Of a stretch of 64,000 nt of DNA, positions 13,816 to 24,800 are shown piece by piece; within the stretch, counting starts at the first letter, position 1; each line of letters starts with the position of its first letter. The DNA is from Protea cynaroides (lineage: Eukaryota > Streptophyta > Magnoliopsida > Proteales > Proteaceae), in contig CM053275.1 of NCBI GenBank assembly GCA_028583415.1, forward strand, positions 9,921,208-9,985,207, in the 5' to 3' direction. Position numbers and translations under genes: made by a program. The notes beneath the pieces were generated by a model that was not told the DNA's origin, did no database searches, and saw nothing but the letters and a program-made list of their open reading frames with translations.

Positions 13816-14333
13816 TTTATCCTTATAAGTTATGCAATGTAGGCCTTACACTGGGATGGCTTAAGGTTGGGTTTGTCTGCAGAAAACAAAGCCTCAACCG
13901 CATGGGACCTGTATATTGATCAAATGAGACTTGTTTGAACCTGACCAGTTTGGATGTTTTACCTAATCTTTTGTGCAAGAAGATTCAACTTCTCTCTCAT
14001 GTTATTTTTTCTGGTGTATATTGTAATGTCATTCAGGTTATATATGAAGGAAAGTATTGGGAATAATCTATCATTGATTAAACATGAAACCTTAGATATC
14101 TTCATATACACTTCAAGTTTTATAAGCTTTTGTATTGAACTACAATCTTCAAGAGGGTCTCCATACATCCAAAATCCCCTCAGTCAAATTATCATCAAGA
14201 TTAATATTAAGATAATCATCATTCATCACCTTTTAATAGAGGAGGATGGTCATAAGATCATGTGGTGCTTATCAAAAGGCAACTCTTTGGCACCATTGCG
14301 AAATTGGGAAAAAAATTTATCTTTCAGGGTTCA

Positions 14334-14478
14334 GATCCTCTCCTGTCGTTGGAGGGATTCCATCCATAATTCAATGGTTGGAATTTACTTAGTACGTATA
14401 CCAATATATTAATATATATATATGTTGGATGAACTACAACCGTTGAATTACAACTGAAGAACTAAGCAATAGGAGATC
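14334..14478. mobile_element. MITE, copy C of the GATC(C/T)TCT family
   Basis: The left end GATCCTCTCCTGTCG (14334-14348) matches the family terminus. The right end CAATAGGAGATC (14467-14478) is its degenerate inverted copy. Internally a CAACGGTTGTAG-type inverted motif flanks an AT-dinucleotide stretch. More diverged than the copy at 2393. Confidence 0.45.
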
Positions 14479-14912
14479 TTTTTCCTACCGTTGATCCGTT
14501 TGGTTGAAACTTTCTGATTGGTAGGACACCTCTCACAGCAATGAACAAAGAGAGAGACCCAAACCAGTCCAAAGATTTTATTCATTGTTTGCCTTTTTTT
14601 ATATCAGTGGACCCATTAGAGTTTGAAGAGACTCATCACCTACATGACAAGGTCCACTTTAAATAATAAGGTTAGGTTTATAAACCTATATTTTAGTACA
14701 GATCATAGCTATGTATAACTACACATTTCACATATAAAATCCTTCATTTTCTTAGAGTAAAACAAAAATCCAAAACCCCTTTCCCCTATGATAAATCATA
14801 AATAATTTGACTATCAACATATATACTACTTTTTTTATTATACCTAACGATCAAAAGCCTCCAAACTTCTTATAGCCTTATCTATCAGGGTGTTAATTGA
14901 AAACCAAATTAT

Positions 14913-15328
14913 GAAAATATTACATGTACTACCCCTACATTATAGATTAATTATATCTATCATCCCTTAATAATTACATATACCATCCTAATTTTAGAAA
15001 CGTATAACAAAAATGTCTATTCTGTTAACGGTGTTAAGTGTAAATTTTAAAAAACAACTTTGCTCTCATCCTGTTCCCCATTCTTCTTCTTCACAATGGA
15101 TAAAAAACAAAGAATTGTATAAAGAACTATCCTCTCTGTGATCTTTTGTTTTTTTGTTTTTACCTATTGTGAAGAAGAATAATGGAGAGCAGGATGAGGG
15201 TAAAATTGTCTTTTAAAATTTAAAATTAACGTCGCTAATGGAATGGATCTTTTTGTTATACGTTTCAAAAATCAAGGGTGGTATATATAATTATCCATAG
15301 TCTAGGGATAGTACGTGTAATTTACCAT
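14913..15328. mobile_element. Non-autonomous long-TIR foldback transposon
   Basis: About 190-bp inverted arms cover nearly the whole 416-bp element. Matching blocks include GAAACGTATAACAAAAA on the left, found inverted as TTTTTGTTATACGTTTC on the right, and CATTCTTCTTCTTCACAAT against ATTGTGAAGAAGAATAATGG. The element is flanked by a perfect 8-bp direct repeat CAAATTAT (14905-14912 and 15329-15336), read as the target-site duplication. An 8-9 bp duplication with long arms fits a Mutator-like or hAT-like MITE. There is no coding capacity. Confidence 0.72.
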
Positions 15329-17636
15329 CAAATTATAGACTGTTAAGATCAAATACTTATCATTATGTTAAAACCTTAAGATGTTAGTAATGACATAATC
15401 TTATTCAAGAGATCCGATACTGTTTCAGATTGATGGCAACCAATTCAACTGATACAATTTCGATTATTCAAACCATGATCCAAACCCATGAAATTTTCTT
15501 ATTCTTTCTTCAATAATTCAACTTGAAATGTCTTTTTTTTTTTTTAATAAAGAGTCACCAAGAATATTATACAAATCCTAAAAAATAAATAGAAAAAGGT
15601 CTGAATCTGTACCAACCTACTTTGCCATATCAATCCAGTTAGCTGCCGAGTCAGGAGTTTTGGTGTTTACTAATCATACCAAAAAAGAAAAAATTCAGCA
15701 TCTCTATGGTGGGCCATTGTAGATGGGTATGAACCTTACATATGAAATGCGAATCCATGCGTAGTTCATGACCTCATGTCTATGGGTTGCATCATTGCAT
15801 GGTTCACATGATGAGATGATGAATTCATAATGCCAAACTGTCAGCTTTTGGAATTCATACATTCAATAAAAACAGTGGAAAAGCTTAAATTGTGGGCCAT
15901 ATTTCGACCGATTGGACCATCTTGACCGTTCACAATTCATTTCTAGAGGCCTTTAGGGTCTGTTTGGTTATAAAGATGTGTCCTTTAATTACCCCAAAAA
16001 TATAGCCGTTAGAACTAATATCACCTTTCTATGTATTAATTAATTAATATAAATAGTGACGTACCTTGGAATCTCTTTATTCATGATTGACGTGGCAGTT
16101 TTGTGCTTCCAATTTCTTCAAGAGCGACCCCACCATCCATACGCCGTCCACCTTTAACAGATGGAAGATCAGCCAACCATTTCCCCCTCAGTGTAAGTTT
16201 ACCAAGCTACCCTCAGCTTTATTACTTATTCATATCATCTAGGGATTTGTTTTCCTAGAAGTAGATGAAAAGTTTTAAATCTTAATACAGAGGAGGCATA
16301 TCTAGTTTTTTCAGTCTTTTTTAATCTTATCGCGTATAATGAGAATCAAACCTCTCTATTGCTAGCGAGCGGATGGAGAATTTCCTACTTCGATCTAGCA
16401 AACTCCGAAGTAACTACAACTACCTGATAGGGGCAAGGTTCGAAGAAAAAAGATGAATGGATTGATCAATATTTTCCAGTGGTCGACTATGGCCAAACTT
16501 GGCCAATTATATTTTTTTTAAACTTATTTAATCTGATTCTTCTAAATTCGGATAAAAATCTACGATGACTGATTTCAATTACTCAGACCTCGACAATAAG
16601 GGCAATAGAAGGGGATGTCATAAAGCATACAGTGAGATAGAAAAAATGAACCCATGACCTCCGAACACACCTGCACTCTACTCGTGAGATCCTAATTATT
16701 GTACATTAAATATAAACTAACAATTGAATAAATAAATGAAGGTATTAAAAAAAATTATTTATAAAAAACTAGTAATTTTTTTATTCGTGATTATAATGTA
16801 TATAAATGTCTCAAAACTTAGATGTTAAGTTGTTAATTCCTTTTTCTAATTACTACTTCCCTCTTCAACTAATAAAACACATTAATAAAGGGTCACACCA
16901 TATAATTTCCATGTGATGGTTATTAATATTTTGTCACTTAATATATAGTGGTCCAACAATATTCGATCACCAATTTGACCAATTATCATATAAGGACAAT
17001 GCAAAACTTGCTTTTCATGTGAGAGAAAAACATTGTGCCAACTTGATAAGTTGATGTGATAATTGAAAATGAGACAGACAAATAAAATTATAATATATGG
17101 TCATATATATTAATTGGGATGAGATCTGCCATGTTACGTGGCCCCTATATCTTTGCCGGCGCCAATAAGAACATGTACGCATTCAACAAGGGTACGATTT
17201 TTCAATTCAGGGGATGGGTGGTCATTTCGTCCTCCATAGGTCTGAACGTAGGTTTCACGTAGTCTAACAGCCTTTTTTTCCAAGGTTAATTTTATTAATG
17301 CATTTCTCTTGCCTTGCCAATGGTGTATGTGGGGCATCTATTATCTCTCACCAAAATCTCGATATGAGAAATGGTTTTAGTAATAGGAACCCATATGGCA
17401 AGGGCGAGAGAGAGCATCGGTATGTGTTATAGTCGGAAAATGAACAACCTTCTTACGAGGAAGTAGAACATGCGAACAAGGAGAAAAAGCAAGAGATATC
17501 GGGTTTTGTAACCCTTGGGCCACTACGATGCCAAAGTTAGTACTCCAAAGATAGCAGATAAGGAGCGCAATATGAGAATAAGAGCTCTAAATAGGTGGGC
17601 CTATAGAGAGAGTTTGAGTGTAAGAAATTGGATTCA

Positions 17637-20600
17637 TTTACCTTCGAAATCTGGTTTACTAATAGAGGAGGGCAACGGGTGGTACAAAGTCGGATTTGCC
17701 CTTGAGTGGATTTACTCGTTCGTTGGTTACGTGGGACATGTCGTCTGTTTCGTTATTGTAGGGTTATTGGTCTGTTGGTTTGGCCTGACGTGTCAGTCGT
17801 TACCATTTAATGCATTGCATGATCAGTTGTGCAGGCCAAGTATGGATAAGACTTGAGAGATGAGTGGACAGACGTTACGACGGTCTGATATATGCGGAGC
17901 TCGGATACTGACAAGGTTGAGTTCTGAGGGGGCCAATTCTCTTACTAACACGAGCCTTCTTCAATAATATCCGTATTAGTATGAAACTTATTCGGACAAG
18001 ATAATATCCATATCATTATGAAACTTATTCGCAGAAAATGTGAGAAAACATAGAAAAACATCCTATATCCCCCATTTTATAAATATGATTATGTCATTAT
18101 GTGCTTAACAACTTTATTGATTTAATTAATGGTAACTTACTATTTAATAGGATTTTTTTTTTGGTAGAAATTTAATAGGATTAATTAGGGACAGTGACTT
18201 ATAACTAATAATGACGGGATAAATTATCGCTTTGATTCCAATCTAACGATCAATAGTTCCACAGTATTGTAGCGTTCTTGTTTACATTATTGTCCTTATT
18301 AGATGTTTTACCTTCAAAATCTGGTCTACTAATAGAGGAGGGCAACCGGTGGTGCAAAGTTGGATTTGCCCTTGAGTGGATTTACTCGTCCATTGGTTAT
18401 GTAGGACACGTCGTTTGTTACGTCAGCGTAGGGTTATTGGTCAGTTGGTTTGGATTGACGTGTCAATCGTTATTGTTGAATGAATTGCATGATCAATTGT
18501 GCAGGACAAGTATGGATAAGACTTGAAAGATGAGTGAACAGACGTTATGGCGGTTCATGATGTGCAGAGCTCGGATGATGACAAGGTTGAGTTCTGAGGG
18601 GGCGAATTCTCTTACTAACGTGAGCCTTCTTCAATAATATTCATATTAGTATGAAAGTTATCTGAACAAGATAATATCCATTTCAGTATGAAACTTATCC
18701 GCACAAAATGTGAGAGAACATAGAAAAACGTCCCACATCCCCCATTTCTAAATATGATTATATAATTATGTGCTTAACGGCTTTATTGATTTAATTAATG
18801 GTAACTTACTATTTAATAGGATTAATTTCTTTTTTTGGGTAGAACTTTAATAGGATTAATTAGGGACAATGATTTATAACTAATAATGACGGGATAAGTT
18901 ATCGCTTTGATTCCAATCTAACAATCAATAGTTCCACAGTACTGTACAAGCGTTCTTGTTTACATTATTGTCCTTATTAGATGTTTTACCTTCAAAAATC
19001 TGATCTCCTAATAGAGGAGGGCAACGGGTGGTGCAAAGTCGGATTTGCCCTTGAGTGGATTTACTCGTCCGTTGGTTATGTAGAATGTGTCGTCTGTTAC
19101 GTCAACGTAGGGTTATCAGTCTGTTGGTTTGAACTGATGTGTCAGTTGTTACTGTTTAATGAATTGTATGATTAATTGTGCAGGACAGGTATGGATAAGA
19201 CTTGAAAGACGAGTGAACAGACGTTATGACAGTTCAAGATATGCGGAGCTCGGATGCTGACAAGGTTGAGTTCTGAGGGAGCGAATTCTCTTACTAACAC
19301 GAGCCTTCTTCAATAATATCCATATTAGTATGAAACTTATTCGAACAAGATAATATCCATATCAGTATGAAACTTATCCGCACAAGATGTGAGAGAACAT
19401 AGAAAAACGTCCCACATTCCCCATCTCTAAATATGATTATGTAATTATGTGCTTAACGGCTTTATTGATTTAATTACTAGTAACTTACTATTTAATAGTA
19501 TAAAAAATTTTTTTTGGTAGAAATTTAATAGGATTAGTTAGGGACAGTGATTTATAGCTAATAATGACGGGATAAGTTATCGCTTTGATTCCAATCTAAC
19601 GATCAATAGTTCCATAGTATCGTACGAGCATTCTTGTTTACATTATTGTCTTTATTAGATGTTTTACCTTCAAAATCTGATCTACTAACAGAGGAGGGCA
19701 ATGGGTGGTGTAAACTCGGATTTGCCCTTGAGTGGATTTATTCGTCCATTGGTTACGTGAGACGTATCGTCTGTTACGTCAGTGCAGGGTTAACGGTCTA
19801 TTGGTTTGGCCTGATGTGTCAATCGTTATTGTTTAATGAATTGCATGATCAATTGTGCAGGCCAAGTATGGATAAGATTTGAAAGATGAGTGAATGAACG
19901 TTATGATGGTTCGAGATATGCGGAGCTCGGATGCTGATAAAGTTGAGTTCTGAGAGGATGAATTTTCTTATTAACACGAGTCTTGTTCAATAATATCTAT
20001 ATCAGTGAAACGTATCTGGATAAGATGTGAGAGAACATAGAAAAACATCCCACATCCCCGTTTCTAAATTTGATTATGTAATTATGTACGTGAGGACTTT
20101 TCTGGAATTGCAGTAACATAATATCCATTTTTGAAGGCTGGATCTTTAAAATCAAAGGCATCTACCGGAAAGTATGGAAATTGGAGAGTAGAAACCAGAA
20201 ACATAGAAAAAAAAAAAAAAATTGGATAACCAATACAAGGCTATTTTAGTCATTTAGCATTCTTCCCAACCAAACATATTCTGGTTTAATCAGGAATGAC
20301 GACAAAAGACAGCGAAAGTTAACGTGTAATGATGTAGATGACACGTGCTTATTTAGAAATTCCATATTGTCTTCATTCAAATCCGTGCCAAATTAATATT
20401 CTAATCGAACGTCTCACAGATGGTTCTTAAATCCTCAACAAGTGCCATCTAAATCATTGTGGTTTCTCATAAAAATCGGAGCTTAGCAGCTTTATGGAAT
20501 TAATTACTAAATAGTAGGATTAATTATGGGAAGTGATTTATAACTAGTAATGACGGAAGTTATTGCTTTGATTCCAATCTGACGATCAACAGTTCAACAG

Positions 20601-20645
20601 TACCGTACTAGCTCTCTTATTTACATTATTGTCCTTTTAGACGTT
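17637..20645. repeat. Tandem array of four ~675-bp units, the last one split
   Basis: Units begin at 17637, 18307, 18985 and 19663 (lengths 670, 678 and 678 bp, then a broken fourth). Each begins with TTTACCTTC, continues with a region that stays open for about 70-80 codons, and has an internal ~38-bp direct repeat around AATATCCATATTAGTATGAA (collapsed in unit 4). It ends with a conserved TCGCTTTGATTCCAATCTAA...ACATTATTGTCC block. The closing block of unit 4 lies at about 20488-20645, separated from its first part by about 395 bp of unrelated sequence (20093-20487). Units are clearly alike but differ at many sites, so the amplification is not very recent. The origin of the unit was not recognised. 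Confidence 0.85.
18278..18526 (+). other. Small reading frame repeated in every array unit; unproven gene
   Basis: Each of the four tandem units has a forward reading frame of roughly 64-82 codons sharing GNGWCKVGFALEWIYSS and a hydrophobic GYVGHVVCYVSVGLLV-like segment that could span a membrane. Equivalent frames run at about 17637-17856, 18278-18526, 18981-19175 and 19634-19882. Unit 3 carries a one-base insertion near its start and an earlier stop. No known family is recognised, and no promoter, intron or clear start context supports expression. It is listed because the frame survives in diverged copies. Chance is still a live explanation. Confidence 0.25.
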
Positions 20646-21008
20646 TAATCTATGACGTCATTATCATTTAATCTGACAGCTGAAATTTGAGGTGTCTATG
20701 GAATTACAATACGACTGGGGTGTATGGTAGTGTTAGTGCATTCCTCTGTAACACGCGACTCTCGCGTAGGGTACGGAGTGACTTTACAGTGAGACCAATT
20801 CTAAAGTTTCTAAAAATGAATACAAGGGGCGGGTCCCACAGGAAAGCGGGTTTCTTCTACACTTGAGTTGTCAGAAACAGTAAATCTCTCTTGTTTCTTA
20901 CGGAGTTAGGATTGAAAAGGAACAAAATCTTTTGTGCACCATGGTTTCTACTCTGTTCTTCACTTCTTTGCAACTGTGTTCCCCCACTTTCAATATTCTG
21001 CGGGACAA

Positions 21009-21864
21009 CTGAGGGAGAGAGAGAGATAGAGAGAAAGGAAGAGACGGAGATACAGAAATCTATCTCATACAATGGGGTGAAAGGAAAGAAAGTAGCTGTG
21101 AGACTTTAATCACAGCTGCTTGTTGGAACTCTGATATCAAATTTTGGTTTTTATGGTGAGTTCATCATCTTTCAGTTCATGAAGATTTGATCTCTTCTGT
21201 GTTAGTTTGGTTGGAAGTGGGGGATATGGGAATCTCTGATTTCAGCTTTTTCTTTTTCCTTTTTGGTTTATGTGGCTTGATTTTGTTGATCGGTGATTCC
21301 AAAGCTGTGAAGGTTACTCTGGTTTTGGTGACTGAGGGAGTGTCACTGAATTTTGTTTGTTGGTCTTTGGTGTTTGCATGATCATGTGATTTTGATCCAT
21401 TTTTAGTGAGAATGTCTGCTAGTGTTTGATATATTATATCTTCTGGGATTCGTAATTTCAAGCTTTTATGCTATCTAATCTTTTGTTTCGGATCTGTTTG
21501 TCGATCAGGTAGATTTGACGAGTTTGAAAGAGGAGTTGTAGTTGTATACTTTCTGGATTTGTTCTCTGTTGATCAGGTGGTTCTCATGCTATGTAATGAA
21601 TTAATGACTTAAAAGCTTATTACATTTTGTTTGTGGTTCAAATTGATGTTTTAGTTCGATCTTATGCGTTAACTTTTCTTTTTTCTGTCAGCAGGCACAG
21701 GGACAGAGATCAAAAGCTTCAAATTTTTTCGTCACTGCCGAGTGCCAAACCAGGTGTTTTAGGTCCACTCAGGTTTGATTCTGGCTTGGATCCCTTACCT
21801 TGCTTTTTATAATTGGTACAAGGATCGGCCAGTACAGATAGCATTGTTGGTCTTTGCTGCAGTC
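21009..21864 (+). promoter_or_regulatory. Probable 5' leader region of the NET1 gene, with possible leader intron
   Basis: An AG-rich block (21009-21050) and several CT-rich stretches precede the start codon at 21865, as expected of a plant 5' UTR. A good donor (GTGAGT at about 21154) and acceptors (GCAG ending at about 21693 and at 21862) suggest at least one leader intron. The exact exon limits and transcription start cannot be fixed without transcripts. Confidence 0.35.
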
Positions 21865-24800
21865 ATGGCAACCTTGTTACATTCTGACTCGAGACGCTTG
21901 TACTCCTGGTGGTGGGATAGTCATATAAGCCCAAAGAATTCCAAATGGCTTCAGGAAAATCTTACAGGTATTGCTCCCCTTTCAGATTTGATTGACATTT
22001 TTTTTATTTTTTTTTATTTTTTTTGGGGACATGTTGTGTGTAGCTGCTGTTGCCCAAATTCCCCTTCCGTGTAGTTTTCTTGAGATCAAAGCAGCTTATT
22101 TTTCGTTTTTACGGAGAAGCATGATACTACCTTGATTATTTTCATTTAGTAGATGATTTTCTAGATTTTTCTGAAACACATTCATAGGTGGTCTAAAATG
22201 ATACTGTGGAGTTTCAGCACTGGGATGGAATTTATTTTGTATTCCCCTGATGCTGCATCCTTTGATTTCTGATCTGCGGTTTACCTATAGCCTTGTATGA
22301 GAATGACTGAGTCTTATAGGCCAGGTTCATTAACATTCCTTGTTCAATAAAGAATAAGGGAGTCGATGATTTTTTTATTTTATTTTTTCCTTTTTAGCCT
22401 TCATTTGGTGGGGTGTGTGGTTCCAAATGTGGTTGAATGATTTAGTTCTTCGTGGGAGTTTCTATCCAGATCCTTTGTACTTCTTATGTTTGAAGAGAGA
22501 AGGTATTGCCCGTAGATGTTGAATGGGCTGTTCATGGAAGCACTAATGGCCATCATTGTACCCAGTCCTTCCCCCGCCCCGCCGCCACCCCAAAAAAAAA
22601 AAAGCCACAAAAAAAAAAAAAGAGTTCTATCTGGTACAATCATTTTCTTTTGGGGTTCAATTTATTTTTCACGTTGCTATCACTCTCTTACCTTAACTTG
22701 AAATATAATTAGAATGTAACTCCACATAATTATATCATGCATTCATATATGCATATTAGATGCTTAACCAGTCAAGGCAATGGAAATCTGAACCCAGCCT
22801 GACATTTTGTGCTTCCAAACATGGTTAGACCAGTTGGGCAGTCTGGCTGACTATTGCTACCCCTTATTGGTGTAGTTATTCTAGTTACGAATGATTCGTG
22901 GCACAGTTCAATATTGGTTCACATAGATATTCTTGCAGTTCCAAGTTGAGTGGGCATTTGAACTAACTTTTACCTTTCATCTAATTTTTGTCATCCTGTA
23001 TTGAACCAAGGAATAATTACTTGACAAACATAAGATTTGATTTCCATCAACCATGAGGGAGGCACGAGGCATTGATTTGGACAAGGCTAAGACTTGCTCT
23101 TATAAGTGCATATTTAGCAGATGGTCTATTTTATGTCTCTTGAATTTCTCTGTTCATAAAGTGGAAGTCATTCCACTTTTCCTTTTCTTTTCCCAGCATG
23201 CTTGGGTATGCTATTTATGAACTGGCGAGTGTGTTGCAATTTCCAAACTCCTGAAAATAGATATGCTTATGGGTCACATCATATTCTGCAACATTCGATT
23301 CCACACACAAAAAATAAATAAATAAGATAAAAAACGACCTTACATGGTTATCAAGATTTGATTAAGTCTTTGGAATTTATTTATTTTTTGGATCTTTAAG
23401 TCTTTGGAAATTCCTTTCATCTTTATGGAAATGTGGCTATATTACATATTGATTTGGTAATTCTTCAATAACAAGGAAACATTGAGAAGTTGTAGTGAAC
23501 TCCCTAAGCAACTCTACTCAACTCAATTCAACTAAGCCTAATCCCAATTAAGTGGGATCGAGCACATGGATCTTGTCTCCCATTCAACTCAAGTCAAAAT
23601 CACACTTGATTACTAATATGTTTATTCCTTATTTTATATTTTTCTAGTTTTATCACTAATCGGTCTCAACCTTCTCATTTGAGCTACTTTAAGTTTGTTT
23701 GTATGTTGTTTCTTTGTATCTGTCTTATAAAAATTTATTTTGAGTTTTGGTGGAATGCATTGGTCACATAACACTTGGAAGGCACCTCTTCACTGCAGCC
23801 ACCTTGCCCTAATTCTATGTACAAGATCGTCTTTTATTTCTCCTTCTTTATTAATGATTGAAATATCCTAAATCATCACTTTGAGGTGTATCCTTATCAT
23901 AAATTCTCATAACCCTACTTTCAATCTTATTTTTAGCAGTATTACATTCATATACTCTATTTTTGTTACATCATATATTCTGTTTTTGTTTTGTTTTGTT
24001 TTTTTTTTCCGGCTAATCTTACAACCTACCATGAGCCAATATTGCAAAGGTATTGAAAATGTGATTACTGTGGTGACAGACCTTGAAAGTAATGAAATTT
24101 CCAAAGCATTTCATCTCTGAAATTTGCCATGTGCCTAATCCACAGCATTTTCTCTTTTTCCAACAGTCAGAATTTCCACATCATCTTTTCATGTGGCATA
24201 TTGATGGTGAACCGTGAAGGAAGCTTTTCCTTAACAGCCTACGTAAATGAGTTTTTGCATTTTCTAAAACTGATTAGAATTTTCATAATATATCTACCAA
24301 AAAAAAAAAATTGCTGGTATTGATTATTTGACATGATGTAATAGTGGGTTAGAGATATTGTCGGACCTTGTTAGGGCCTCATAATTATTTAGGAGTCCTT
24401 AAATTGAATTGCAGATCTGGAAAATGTTGGTGGGCTCAGTCAACTTTGTTAAGGGATGGACTGACCTAGGTAAAAGAAAAAGGCACCCCAAACTTTACAG
24501 ATCTCTTTGATAACGTTATATGGGATTGTAATTCAGTTTCCAATTCTAATTTTCCTCTCTTCCTGATTGTTTATTGAGCCTGCCCTAGGAGTTGTCTGTT
24601 TACTTTCAATAAATGATACATTCTTATTGTTAAAAACAGAAGAAGAAACTGGAGCATATAGCCGGGTAATGTTTTGGTTCAATTTATGAAATTTTCTGCC
24701 TTCAATCCGTTAAAATGTAGGGAAACCATTCTGAAGCATTTTGAATAACTCCCAAAAAGTAAAGGCTGAAAAGGATGTAGAATGATTTGGTTAGGAAACT

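Larger units (their letters stand above)
10667..20880. other. Gene-free intergenic region
   Basis: The first ~100 bases are the likely 3' UTR of the CXC gene. No convincing gene was found in the remaining 10 kb, only short unsupported reading frames. Contents recognised: two MITEs (12143-12256, 14334-14478), a 54-bp tandem duplication (about 13708-13815), a degenerate CCCAACC-type repeat (about 13320-13660), an AT-rich stretch (11470-11960), a foldback element (14913-15328) and the tandem array at 17637-20645. Confidence 0.6.

Noticed and set aside
17134..17337. 67-codon minus-strand frame before the tandem array
   Set aside because: No family similarity, no splice or promoter context, and isolated.
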